DNA of 23,016 nt, from NCBI GenBank assembly GCA_964495705.1, contig CAZBWS010000040.1, positions 1-23,016 of the forward strand, written 5' to 3'. Shown piece by piece: positions 1 to 8,452 of this stretch. The first letter of the stretch is position 1. Each line of letters starts with the position of its first letter. The notes beneath the pieces are model-generated. The model had not been told where the DNA came from. It made no database searches and saw only the letters and a program-made list of their open reading frames with translations. The translations under genes were made by a program, and so were the position numbers. The DNA comes from CAZBWS01 sp964495705 (lineage in GTDB: Bacteria > Pseudomonadota > Gammaproteobacteria > HTCC5015).

Positions 1-7
1 AAGCTCG

Positions 8-373
8 TTAGAAGCCACTGACAAAAAAGCAAAGATAGGAAAGTATATTGGCACACACTATTGCCAAGGTCGCAAAACACTCTAAATTTGCTGGGCGCGC
101 TGTACCGAGTAACGGCAAAAAAACATAATGCTCTACAAAGCCCCCCTGATAATTAGGCATTAATGCCCAGTTCCTTAGTTTATTCTCTAATAAGGTTAAA
201 GGGCACTCTCGTTGCCATAGCTCAATGACAACAGCCCACACTAAAGCCGGTAGATGAATATAAACAATATTAGACTGCCACCAAATCAATACGCCGCCCA
301 AAATAACCAAGCCTAAAAAAGCCAAATGTATTCCAATCAAGCAATATACGGTTAATTTTTTCACTATATCCAC
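8..373 (-). CDS. DUF2784 family small membrane protein
   Basis: This is a complete 121-residue protein with an ATG start at 373 and a TAA stop at 8-10. It matches my recollection of the DUF2784 family: a hydrophobic N-terminal helix (about residues 8-31), a second helix (about 38-52), then CPLTLLENKLR (57-67) and a GGFVEHY segment (78-84). A last hydrophobic stretch follows near residues 98-118. It is predicted to be an inner-membrane protein. No enzymatic function is known to me for the family. It diverges from the RND exporter gene across 124 bp, so the two may share a control region, but I see no convincing promoter there. The family call is fairly sure; the role is unknown. Confidence 0.75.
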   Translation of the reverse strand: MDIVKKLTVYCLIGIHLAFLGLVILGGVLIWWQSNIVYIHLPALVWAVVIELWQRECPLTLLENKLRNWALMPNYQGGFVEHYVFLPLLGTARPANLECFATLAIVCANILSYLCFFVSGF

Positions 374-497
374 TGTTTAAAACACATTAGCCCGACAATC
401 TGCCAAAAAAATCGACAAATAGCCAGTTGTGCATTGAATGATGAGGCTACAGCCTATCTACTTAGACATATGAGATTTACTTGGATAAAACCACAAC

Positions 498-2825
498 ATG
501 ATTGATCGCTACTCAGACTTAATAATCGCCTGGCGTAAAACCGTTATTGTCATCAGCTTGGCTACAGTTTTTTTAGTTGCACTCGGCGCACAAGAAATAA
601 ACATGGCCTCGAGCTTCCGCGCCTATTTTTCACCCGACAACCCCCAACTACTTGCTTTTGAGGAAATCGAAGACGAGTTTAGTAAACAAGATAATGTGTT
701 TTTTTATATCGCCCCCAATAGCGGTACTATATTTGAGAAAAACGCCCTTTCCTTAATATGGGAGCTCACCGAGGCTGGCTGGGAGCTGCCCTATGCCCAG
801 CGCTCATCCTCTATAGCGAATTACCAGCACACTGAGGCGCTAGAAGACGACTTACAAGTTGAATACCTAGTAGAAGACCTGGATGTACTCGACGATTCTG
901 CATACATCGCAAAAATCAAAAAAATCGCTCTAAACGAGCCTAGCTTAAGAAACAATGCGACCAATATAGACGGTAGTGTTGCGGGCGTATCGGTAAAACT
1001 AAACCTCCCCGACGACGATCCGCAAGCCTCTGGTGATCTAGCGAAGGTCAGTCAAGAACTGGTAGCTTCCTTTAGGCAAAAATACCCCGACATACTGATT
1101 ATGCTAGGCGGTACTGCGACGACAAACGCGGCTATCACCAATGTATTTAAAGAAGACGTAGGCGCCCTAGTCGCTGCAACTTACGGCATGTTTATGGTGA
1201 TGTTATTTCTAATGTTGCGCACAGTCAGCGGCATGCTAGTGACTATCTTAATCATTATGATGTCTACCGCCGCAACATTTGGCGTGTTTAACAGCCTTGG
1301 TTTTATCATCACCCCTACACAGTCCTTTGTACCAACGGCAATCACCACTATTGCGATTGCTGACGTGGTTCATATTTTAGTCAGTTACTACCACGAACTC
1401 GGCACTGGAAAAGAAAAAATTGCCGCCATCAAAGAAGCCATCCGCATTAATGCACAGCCCGTATTTATAACCAGTTTAAGTACCGCCATCGGCGTTTTAT
1501 GCCTCAATACCAGCGATGCTCCACCCTACCGTTTACTAGGAAATATGATCGCCTTTGGCGTTATGATGGCTTACGTTCTTACTATGTTTTTCTTACCTGC
1601 TGTGCTCGCCGTATTGCCCGCACCTAAGGGCAAGATACAACAAGGTGGTTCGACTCAAGGCAGCATTATGATGCGCTTTGCTGAGTGGGTGATTACACAA
1701 TACAAACTACTACTTGTGGTGATGGGCGCTATCGCCATTTCCATGTTTTTCTTTATTACTAAAAACGAAGTCACCGAGCGCTGGAACGAGTATTTTGATG
1801 AGTCCTATGAACTGCGTCAGGTACTTGAAAAAGCCGATAAAGAAATGAGTGGAGTGCACCGATTCCAATATACTATTCGCAGTATAGAAGGCGAAAATGG
1901 TATATATAGTCCAGCGTATATGCAGCAACTTGAAGCCTTCTCAACGTGGTACAGTCAACAAGATAAGGTCGGCCATGTAGAGAGCATGACCGACACTATC
2001 AAGCGCTTAAACAAAAATCTGCATGGAGATGACGAAAGCTACTATCGTATTCCAGACAGCCAAGAAGCGGCCGCGCAGTACTTCCTGTTATATGAATTCT
2101 CCCTACCCCAAGGTTTAGGGCTAGAAGATATTCAAAATTTTGATCGGTCTGCTACACGTATGAGCGTTGTCTTGCATAAGTCTAACTCCGAAGAAATGAT
2201 TGTCATGGACCAGGCTGCGCAAACCTGGGTTAAAGCTAACGCCCCCGACTTAATAGTCAGCGAAGGTAGTGGTTTGGATCTTATTTTCTCGCATATGGCT
2301 GGGCGTAATATTCGCTCTCTTTTATTTGGATCCTTTGCTGCTTTAATCATGATATCTATTGTATTGATTTTCGCCCTGCGCTCTGTACGAATGGGTTTAA
2401 TCAGTCTCATTCCGAATGTCATTCCAATTGTAATCGCCTATGGTATTTGGGGCTTGCTCAAAGCAGAGATTAGCTTATCCGTAGCCGTGGTTATTTCCAT
2501 CAGCCTAGGCATCGTGGTGGACGATACTGTGCATTTCTTAAGTAAATATCTGCGTGCACGCAACGAGAAAAATTTGGGGGTACGCGACGGTATTCGCTAT
2601 GCCTTTAGCACTGTAGGAGTCGCTTTGGTCGTCACCTCCGTAGTCTTAGTATCAGGTTTTCTCTTGATGTTATTTGCCCACTTCAACCCGAGTAAAGATA
2701 TGGGCATATTACTGGGGCTAACTATCGGCTTCGCAATCTTGGTAGATTTTTTATTATTGCCGCCTTTGTTAATGGTCTTGGATAAAAGAAAATACCAAGG
2801 AAAGAAACAGACTGATAAAAAATAA
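498..2825 (+). CDS. RND superfamily exporter, MMPL/SSD type
   Basis: This 775-residue integral membrane protein has the two-fold RND architecture: an N-terminal helix (about 14-31), a large periplasmic loop (about 35-220), a bundle of five or six helices (about 220-375), a further helix near 400-420, a second periplasmic loop, and a C-terminal helix bundle (about 610-765). Each half carries an acidic pair in a transmembrane helix, AIADVVH near residues 286-292 and VVDDTVHF near 674-681. This is typical of the MMPL/Patched-like exporters of COG1033. These proteins use the proton-motive force to move lipids or other hydrophobic substrates; the substrate here cannot be read from sequence. No membrane-fusion or outer-membrane partner lies beside it, unlike drug-efflux RND operons. 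A GGA-containing but weak ribosome site precedes the ATG. The gene ends just before a strong terminator. Confidence 0.85.
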   Translation: MIDRYSDLIIAWRKTVIVISLATVFLVALGAQEINMASSFRAYFSPDNPQLLAFEEIEDEFSKQDNVFFYIAPNSGTIFEKNALSLIWELTEAGWELPYAQRSSSIANYQHTEALEDDLQVEYLVEDLDVLDDSAYIAKIKKIALNEPSLRNNATNIDGSVAGVSVKLNLPDDDPQASGDLAKVSQELVASFRQKYPDILIMLGGTATTNAAITNVFKEDVGALVAATYGMFMVMLFLMLRTVSGMLVTILIIMMSTAATFGVFNSLGFIITPTQSFVPTAITTIAIADVVHILVSYYHELGTGKEKIAAIKEAIRINAQPVFITSLSTAIGVLCLNTSDAPPYRLLGNMIAFGVMMAYVLTMFFLPAVLAVLPAPKGKIQQGGSTQGSIMMRFAEWVITQYKLLLVVMGAIAISMFFFITKNEVTERWNEYFDESYELRQVLEKADKEMSGVHRFQYTIRSIEGENGIYSPAYMQQLEAFSTWYSQQDKVGHVESMTDTIKRLNKNLHGDDESYYRIPDSQEAAAQYFLLYEFSLPQGLGLEDIQNFDRSATRMSVVLHKSNSEEMIVMDQAAQTWVKANAPDLIVSEGSGLDLIFSHMAGRNIRSLLFGSFAALIMISIVLIFALRSVRMGLISLIPNVIPIVIAYGIWGLLKAEISLSVAVVISISLGIVVDDTVHFLSKYLRARNEKNLGVRDGIRYAFSTVGVALVVTSVVLVSGFLLMLFAHFNPSKDMGILLGLTIGFAILVDFLLLPPLLMVLDKRKYQGKKQTDKK

Positions 2826-2830
2826 ACATA

Positions 2831-2866
2831 AAAAAGCCGTTAATGAAAACCCATTAACGGCTTTTT
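2831..2866 (+). terminator. Bidirectional intrinsic terminator between RND exporter and hisC
   Basis: A perfect 15-bp inverted repeat (arms 2831-2845 and 2852-2866, six-base loop) has an A-rich start and a T-rich end. It therefore gives a stem with a U-tract on either strand. It lies between the two convergent genes and can terminate both. Confidence 0.9.
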
Positions 2867-2884
2867 TGTAACGTTACTTTCTAG

Positions 2885-3976
2885 CTATAAAATATTTTTC
2901 AAGGCCCCTAAAAACTGTTCATTTTGATCAGCCGTCCCCACTGTCACACGCAGGCAATCGCTTAAAACACCGCCAACTGGATTTAAGTTTTTAATTAAAA
3001 TACCCGCCTGCTTTAACTCAGTAAACACTGTATCTGCTCTACCTGCAGACACTTTAAATAAAATAAAATTTGCCCGACTCGGAAATACTTTAAGACCATT
3101 TATCAATTCTAAGGACTGTTGCATAAAGTGCCGCTGCAAGCGAATTTCTGCCGCCTGTTGATCAAATACATCCACATGCTTAAGCGCAAACGTTGCACTC
3201 GCTTGAGTTAACACATTAACATTATAGGGTAGCCGCACTTTATTCAGTTCTTCTATCCACTCTGGCGCCCCCGCCAAAAAACCTAAACGCAAACCGGCCA
3301 AGCCCAATTTAGACACTGTGCGCATCACCATCACATTATTATTTCGGCCAAGGTGGCTCATAAAACTGTCTTCAGCAAAGGGCTGATAGGCCTCATCAAT
3401 AATTACCAAGCCCTCTGCCTCTTCGATAATTGCATCGATAATCATCGGATCAAAAGCATTTCCAGTCGGGTTATTGGGGTAGGCAATAAAAACTAATTCG
3501 GGTTGATAACTGCGAATAGCAATTAAGGCTTGCTCTAAATCTAAGCTGAAATCCTCTGGATTAAGAGGAACACCAACATATTCCATGCCCACCAACTCAG
3601 CGATTAATTTATACATCACAAAACCTGGGTCAAAGGCCATTAGTCGCGCACCCGGTTTAGCCAAGGCCATTGCCAGTATTTGAATAATTTCATCCGAGCC
3701 ATTGCCCAACAATAAGCCTTGACCTTGGGGTACTTTCATAGCCTCAGCCAATTGTTCACATAACTGTTTCGCCGCAGGATCTGGGTAGCGATTTAGCTCT
3801 ACCGACTTGAGTAACTCCAACCATTCTTGCTGCATAGCTTCGGGCCACTGATAGGGGTTTTCCATGGCATCGAGTTTCAATAGCCCCGTAGATTCAGGCA
3901 CATGATAAGCCTTCATTGCCTTGATTTCAGGACGAACAAGTTTGTCGATAATAGATGAAACGTCGGTGTGGCTCAT
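2885..3976 (-). CDS. hisC: Histidinol-phosphate aminotransferase
   Basis: HisC is a PLP-dependent fold-type I aminotransferase that converts imidazole-acetol phosphate and glutamate to histidinol phosphate in histidine synthesis. The 363-residue length is normal. Visible motifs are the N-terminal LDAMENPY, GNGSDEIIQ (91-99), NNPTGN (168-173), the PLP-contacting DEAY (194-197), and the Schiff-base lysine K223 in TVSKLGLAGLRLGF, followed by the phosphate-binding arginine. The ATG at 3976 gives the usual N-terminus. In Pseudomonas-type clusters hisC directly follows hisD; here it is separated from hisD by rlmD on the other strand, so it needs its own promoter. A candidate minus-strand -10 lies at 4009-4014. 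HisC can sometimes serve as an aromatic aminotransferase, which is of note given aroG nearby. Confidence 0.95.
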   Translation of the reverse strand: MSHTDVSSIIDKLVRPEIKAMKAYHVPESTGLLKLDAMENPYQWPEAMQQEWLELLKSVELNRYPDPAAKQLCEQLAEAMKVPQGQGLLLGNGSDEIIQILAMALAKPGARLMAFDPGFVMYKLIAELVGMEYVGVPLNPEDFSLDLEQALIAIRSYQPELVFIAYPNNPTGNAFDPMIIDAIIEEAEGLVIIDEAYQPFAEDSFMSHLGRNNNVMVMRTVSKLGLAGLRLGFLAGAPEWIEELNKVRLPYNVNVLTQASATFALKHVDVFDQQAAEIRLQRHFMQQSLELINGLKVFPSRANFILFKVSAGRADTVFTELKQAGILIKNLNPVGGVLSDCLRVTVGTADQNEQFLGALKNIL

Positions 3977-4008
3977 AGATACAACTCAAGCAGATATTAG
4001 TAGATCGA

Positions 4009-4014
4009 AATATA
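4009..4014 (-). promoter_or_regulatory. Candidate -10 box for hisC
   Basis: On the minus strand the sequence reads TGGTATATT, an extended -10 element (TGN plus TATATT) about 33 bases before the hisC ATG. No clear -35 is visible, which an extended -10 can tolerate. This is inference from motif and position. Confidence 0.35.
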
Positions 4015-4036
4015 CCACAGCAGCACACTGCCTCCA

Positions 4037-4045
4037 TGTTAAAAT
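4037..4045 (+). promoter_or_regulatory. Candidate extended -10 box abutting the rlmD start
   Basis: TGTTAAAAT (TGN plus TAAAAT) ends only five bases before the rlmD ATG. If used, transcription would start at or within a base or two of the ATG and give a leaderless mRNA. This fits the absence of a Shine-Dalgarno sequence. A -35 is not obvious. The call is tentative. Confidence 0.35.
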
Positions 4046-4050
4046 AGCCC

Positions 4051-5361
4051 ATGCTTAAAAAACTAACGATAGAAAAACTCTCACACGATGGTCGCGGGAT
4101 TGCACGCTTAGAGGGCAAAACCCTATTTGTTGCAGGAGCATTGACCGGAGAATCTGTCACCGCCAAACTGATAAAAAGCCACAAACGCTTTGATGAATAC
4201 AAAGCTATTAATATAGAACAAGCCTCTACACAGCGAACAGAACCTACCTGCTCACACTATGACAACTGTGGAGGATGTCAGCTTCAGCACCTGTCTGCTG
4301 AAGGGCAGCGCGAACACAAGCAAAGTGCAGCGGTTGAACTCATCCAACGCAGCTCTACATTAACAGCACAGAAAATTTTGCCTTCTATACACAACGCAGG
4401 CTTTGGCTACCGCAGCCGCGCGCGACTGTCGGCCTGGTATCAGAACAATGAATACCGCATCGGCTTTCGCGAGCACGCGAGCAAAAACATTATCAATATT
4501 GAGCATTGCCCTATTCTGCATACTCAATTAGACAAGCTATTGCCCGCCCTTGCCGAGCTGTGCGCGCAACTAAAGCTAGGTAAGGACTTAGGGCATATCG
4601 ACCTTCAGCTACATGAGCCGAATGCGGATATGCTACAAGCAGCCCTATCACTGCGGGTCATGAAAGTATTCAGTGACGAGCAACACACTATCTTGCAGGC
4701 CTTTGCAAAAAAACATGACTGCTTGGTTAATGTGCAAGAAAACAAGAAGGATGTCATTTCTGCAGTGCAAGCGCAGCCAATGCAATACAAATTGCCTGAG
4801 CAGAAGCTAGCGATTAACTTTAATTGGGGGGACTTTACTCAGGCTAACCGCTTGCTCAACCGCCATATGGTCAGTCGCGCGATTGAACTGTTGCAACTTA
4901 AGAATACCGATAAAGTCCTTGATGGCTTCTGCGGGCTGGGTAACTTCAGCCTAGCCATTGCCCAACAGGCAGAGTCTGTGATTGGTGTTGAGGGCAGTCA
5001 CTCCATGACCCAACATGCCGAGACCAATGCCACATTAAATGGTATTGACAACATTAGCTTTTCACACCGCAACCTAATGGATGCGGATAGCCTAAAAACG
5101 CTTTCCAAAAAGAAATTTAACAAAGCCTTAATCGATCCCCCCAGAGATGGGGCCAAAGAGCTGTGCGAAATGCTGTGCAAACACAAGGTTGAGCGCCTAG
5201 TCTATGTCTCTTGTGACCCGGCCAACTTAGCCCGCGATGCGAAGATATTAGCTGCGGGAAAATATCAGCTAGAGAGTTTATATATCAACGATATGTTTCC
5301 ACAGAGTAGTCATTCTGAGGTAACTGCGTGTTTTACCTATACAGCGAAAAAGAAAGTTTAG
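4051..5361 (+). CDS. rlmD: 23S rRNA (uracil-1939-C5)-methyltransferase RlmD
   Basis: RlmD (RumA) is a SAM-dependent methyltransferase that makes m5U1939 in 23S rRNA. The 436 residues show an N-terminal TRAM-type RNA-binding region (about 1-55), a 4Fe-4S cluster set C67, C73, C76 (CSHYDNCGGC) and C153 (EHCPIL), the SAM motif DGFCGLGNFSL (291-301), DPPRDGAKE (362-370), and the catalytic cysteine C388 in VYVSCDPANLARD. The overall alignment to E. coli RlmD as I recall it is clear from end to end. In many gammaproteobacteria rlmD is next to relA; here it lies on the opposite strand between hisC and hisD. Its stop overlaps the hisD stop by four bases. No Shine-Dalgarno sequence is visible before the ATG. 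Confidence 0.93.
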   Translation: MLKKLTIEKLSHDGRGIARLEGKTLFVAGALTGESVTAKLIKSHKRFDEYKAINIEQASTQRTEPTCSHYDNCGGCQLQHLSAEGQREHKQSAAVELIQRSSTLTAQKILPSIHNAGFGYRSRARLSAWYQNNEYRIGFREHASKNIINIEHCPILHTQLDKLLPALAELCAQLKLGKDLGHIDLQLHEPNADMLQAALSLRVMKVFSDEQHTILQAFAKKHDCLVNVQENKKDVISAVQAQPMQYKLPEQKLAINFNWGDFTQANRLLNRHMVSRAIELLQLKNTDKVLDGFCGLGNFSLAIAQQAESVIGVEGSHSMTQHAETNATLNGIDNISFSHRNLMDADSLKTLSKKKFNKALIDPPRDGAKELCEMLCKHKVERLVYVSCDPANLARDAKILAAGKYQLESLYINDMFPQSSHSEVTACFTYTAKKKV

Positions 5362-6659
5362 TCTTTAACCCGATACTCCGCCGAGCGCGCATGTGCCTCT
5401 AAGCCCTCGCCTCTGGCCAACACCGAGGCGACCTTACCCAAGTCAGACGCCCCTTGAGCAGAAGCCCCAATCAAGCTCGTGCGTTTCTGAAAGTCATACA
5501 CACCTAACGGCGATGCAAAGCGTGCCGTTCGCGAAGTGGGTAAGACGTGATTCGGCCCTGCACAATAATCACCAAGTGCTTCTGCGGTATAGCGCCCCAT
5601 AAAGATCGCTCCCGCATGACGTACTTTTTTAGCCATCTCTTCAGCATTATCTACCGACAACTCTAAGTGCTCTGGAGCGATGATGTTGGTCACATCAAGT
5701 GCTTCAACTAAATCTTTAACTTGAATTAATGCAGCACGATTTTCTATAGAGACTTTAGCAATATCTTTACGAGCCAATGTCGGCAATAGTTTTTCTATAC
5801 TCTGCTCTACTGCCGCTAAAAAACCAACATCTTGAGAGATTAATATCGCCTGTGCATCTTCGTCGTGTTCCGCCTGAGAGAACAGGTCCATAGCAATCCA
5901 ATCAGGGTCGGTCTTGCCATCACAAACCACCAATATCTCTGAAGGTCCTGCAATCATATCTATGCCCACCGTACCAAACACCATGCGCTTTGCAGTAGCG
6001 ACAAAGATATTTCCAGGGCCGGTTATTTTATCCACCTGCGGAATACTCTGCGTGCCATAGGCCAAGGCGGCCACAGCCTGTGCACCGCCAATAGTAAACA
6101 CACGGTCAACCCCTGCAATCGCCGCAGCGGCGAGTACCATATCATTGCGCTCACCCTTAGGTGTGGGCACAACCATGATCAACTCCTCCACACCCGCCAC
6201 CTTAGCGGGAATCGCATTCATCAACACAGAGGATGGATAAGTCGCCTTGCCACCGGGCACATATAAGCCCACGCGATCCAGTGCGGTAATCTGCTGACCC
6301 AATACCGTACCATCGGCCTCAGTGAACGACCAAGACTCCATCTTCTGGTGTTGAGCATAGATGCGGATACGCTGTGCAGCCGTCTCTAGGGCATGGCGCT
6401 GCTCAGCAGGGATTCTATCCAAAGCCGCATTGAGCTCGTCTTGGCTTAACTCAAGCTCTGCCAAGCTATCCGCATTCACCCCATCAAACTTAGCAGTGTA
6501 CTCTAAGATTGCAGTATCTCCTCTGCTCTGCACATCAGAGAGAATATTCTCTACGGTCTCAACTACCGATTTATCGGTGGCCGAATCCCAAGCCAACAGT
6601 TGTTCTAATTGGTTTTGGAATGACTCGTCTTGGCTATTTAATCGGCGTATCTTGCTCAT
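5358..6659 (-). CDS. hisD: Histidinol dehydrogenase
   Basis: HisD is a Zn-dependent enzyme catalysing the last two steps of histidine synthesis, the NAD-linked oxidation of L-histidinol to L-histidine. I chose the ATG at 6659 (433 residues, MSKIRRLN...) because it gives the usual N-terminus and length. The frame stays open upstream to 6710, but those 17 codons show no family similarity. Zinc ligands match E. coli positions with a small offset: Q262 and H265 (SQAEHDEDAQ), D364 (ALGDYCAGPNHVLP) and H423 (EAHARSAEYR). The catalytic pair E330-H331 is in APEHLEL. The gene starts 71 bp after aroG, with a hairpin in the gap, and ends tail-to-tail with rlmD with a four-base overlap. Confidence 0.95.
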   Translation of the reverse strand: MSKIRRLNSQDESFQNQLEQLLAWDSATDKSVVETVENILSDVQSRGDTAILEYTAKFDGVNADSLAELELSQDELNAALDRIPAEQRHALETAAQRIRIYAQHQKMESWSFTEADGTVLGQQITALDRVGLYVPGGKATYPSSVLMNAIPAKVAGVEELIMVVPTPKGERNDMVLAAAAIAGVDRVFTIGGAQAVAALAYGTQSIPQVDKITGPGNIFVATAKRMVFGTVGIDMIAGPSEILVVCDGKTDPDWIAMDLFSQAEHDEDAQAILISQDVGFLAAVEQSIEKLLPTLARKDIAKVSIENRAALIQVKDLVEALDVTNIIAPEHLELSVDNAEEMAKKVRHAGAIFMGRYTAEALGDYCAGPNHVLPTSRTARFASPLGVYDFQKRTSLIGASAQGASDLGKVASVLARGEGLEAHARSAEYRVKD

Positions 6660-6684
6660 CTTAATCTCGTTACTAAGACACAAA

Positions 6685-6702
6685 CGCCTGCAAATGCAGG
6701 CG
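6685..6702 (-). terminator. Hairpin between aroG and hisD, weak terminator or processing site
   Basis: A perfect 8-base inverted repeat (CGCCTGCA / TGCAGGCG, two bases between arms; realistically a 7-bp stem with a four-base loop) is followed on the minus strand by TTTGTGT. The U-tract is interrupted, so termination after aroG would be partial. It may instead be an mRNA processing or stabilising structure. Confidence 0.45.
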
Positions 6703-6730
6703 CTTATCACTCAGCATTATCTATTCAATA

Positions 6731-7786
6731 CTAGGCTTGGCGACGCAAGCGCACCGCTTCTGCCAACTCTTGTAATACAGCTTCAGTATCATCCCAGTTA
6801 ATACAGGCATCAGTAATACTTTGGCCGTAGGTTTCTGCAACGCCATTAACCACTTTTTGATTACCTTCCACCAAGTGGCTTTCAATCATCACACCAAAGA
6901 TGCGCTTATCACCCTTCTTCATTTGGTTAGCGATATCCGTTGCCACATCTTTCTGGCGAGAGAAAATTTTGCGGCTATTCGCATGGCTGGTATCAATCAT
7001 AAGCTTCTGGCGTAGCCCGGCTTTTTCCAACATTTCAGAGGCATCATCAACACTCGCCGCATCATAGTTAGGCTGTTTACCACCGCGCAGAATGACGTGG
7101 CAATCTTCGTTGCCCGTGGTACTAAAAATGGCGTTATGACCTTCTTTCGTTAAAGACATAAAGTGGTGTGGGCGACAGGCCGAACCAATCGCATCAACAG
7201 CCACTTGCAAGCCACCATCAGTACCGTTTTTAAAACCGACAGGGCAAGACAAGCCGGAAGACAATTCACGGTGACCTTGGCTCTCTGTGGTGCGTGCGCC
7301 GATAGCGCCCCAGGCGATTAAGTCCGATACGTATTGAGGACTAATCAAATCAAGATACTCGGTACCTGCAGGCATGCCCATGTCATTCAGTTCAAGCAAT
7401 AACTTGCGCGCTAAACGCAGGCCTTTGTTGATTTCAAAACTATCATCCATATTCGGGTCATTGATCAAGCCCTTCCAACCTACCGTAGTGCGAGGCTTTT
7501 CAAAGTACACACGCATCACAATATGCAGATCGGCTTTTAACTCATCGCGCAAGGCGCTCAAACGCTGTGCATATTCCATCGCCGCTTTCGGGTCGTGGAT
7601 AGAGCAAGGGCCAACCAACACCATCAAGCGATCATCTTGATCATTCAAAATATTGTGTATGTCATCACGTGCCGTTAACACGACTTGTGCCGCATTGTCA
7701 GTAATAGGCAGCTCGCCTAATACTTCAACAGGCTTGCTGACTTCTTTTATTTCTTTAATGCGAAGATTATCTGTTTTTATAGTCAT
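6731..7786 (-). CDS. aroG: Class I 3-deoxy-7-phosphoheptulonate (DAHP) synthase
   Basis: This enzyme condenses phosphoenolpyruvate with erythrose 4-phosphate, the first committed step of the shikimate pathway. The 351-residue protein aligns almost without gaps to E. coli AroG. Metal ligands fall at the same numbers: C61 (VGPCSIHDP), H268 (MIDTSHANS), E302 (IESHLVEGN) and D326 (SITDACINW). The substrate loops RTTESQ and CPVGFKNGTDG are intact. S180 and F209, which belong to the Phe feedback site of AroG, are conserved, so a Phe-regulated isozyme is plausible but unproven. The gene lies 19 bp after hisG and 71 bp before hisD, all on the same strand, so it is probably cotranscribed with hisG. 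An AGGT ribosome site precedes the ATG. This position inside the his cluster is unusual. Confidence 0.93.
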   Translation of the reverse strand: MTIKTDNLRIKEIKEVSKPVEVLGELPITDNAAQVVLTARDDIHNILNDQDDRLMVLVGPCSIHDPKAAMEYAQRLSALRDELKADLHIVMRVYFEKPRTTVGWKGLINDPNMDDSFEINKGLRLARKLLLELNDMGMPAGTEYLDLISPQYVSDLIAWGAIGARTTESQGHRELSSGLSCPVGFKNGTDGGLQVAVDAIGSACRPHHFMSLTKEGHNAIFSTTGNEDCHVILRGGKQPNYDAASVDDASEMLEKAGLRQKLMIDTSHANSRKIFSRQKDVATDIANQMKKGDKRIFGVMIESHLVEGNQKVVNGVAETYGQSITDACINWDDTEAVLQELAEAVRLRRQA

Positions 7787-7805
7787 GTTGATTACCTATG
7801 TCCGC

Positions 7806-8432
7806 TTATTCAACGACGGCTGCTAGCTCATCGATAAAAATTTGTATTAATGTATTTTTAGTCTTCATCGACGCCTTATTAACCACTAGGCGCGATGAAA
7901 TATCTGTAATGTGCTCCAATGGTACCAAGCCATTGGCTTTCAATGTATTACCCGTATCTACTAAGTCGACAATACCATCGGCCAAACCAACAATAGGCGC
8001 AAGCTCCATAGAACCGTACAATTTAATCAACTCTACCTGCTGTCCCTTGCTGGCATAAAAAGCCTTGGCTAAATTGACATACTTCGTAGCGATACGCGGG
8101 CGCCCCACAACTACTGGCGCATCGGGAAAGCCTGCGGTCATTAGGCGACAAGTGGATATTTTCAAATCCAAGGGTTCATACAAGCCCTCGCCGCCATGTT
8201 CCATCAGGGAGTCCTTACCCGTAATACCAACGTCTGCTGCACCATATTGCACATAGGTAGGTACATCGGTGGTACGCAAAATCACGGCTTTAATATGCGG
8301 ACGATTAGTGTCCAATATCAACTTGCGTGTGGTTTTAATATCATCGGTAATTTCTATACCGATTTTTGCAAGCAAGGGAAGTGTTTCTTTTAAAACACGA
8401 CCTTTTGCCAAGCCAATAGTTAATGTTTGCAC
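7806..8432 (-). CDS. hisG: ATP phosphoribosyltransferase, short form
   Basis: HisG condenses ATP with PRPP in the first step of histidine synthesis and is normally the feedback-controlled step. The protein has 208 residues and is complete from MQTLTIGLAKGRVLKETLPLL to a C-terminal AAVVE. The PRPP-binding segment VDLVDTGNTLKANGL is near residues 157-171. The length marks it as the short form, which lacks the C-terminal histidine-binding regulatory domain and in other bacteria works as a hetero-octamer with HisZ. No hisZ lies in this window. The start codon is GTG (8430-8432), with only a weak upstream purine tract. It lies 82 bp downstream of murA, with a hairpin in that gap, and 19 bp upstream of aroG. 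Confidence 0.94.
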   Translation of the reverse strand: MQTLTIGLAKGRVLKETLPLLAKIGIEITDDIKTTRKLILDTNRPHIKAVILRTTDVPTYVQYGAADVGITGKDSLMEHGGEGLYEPLDLKISTCRLMTAGFPDAPVVVGRPRIATKYVNLAKAFYASKGQQVELIKLYGSMELAPIVGLADGIVDLVDTGNTLKANGLVPLEHITDISSRLVVNKASMKTKNTLIQIFIDELAAVVE

Positions 8433-8452
8433 TGTCTGTTTCTACTTAACAA

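Noticed and set aside
6660..6710. Longer N-terminus for hisD
   Set aside because: The 17 extra codons are unlike the family and overlap the hairpin that ends near aroG. The ATG at 6659 gives the standard protein.
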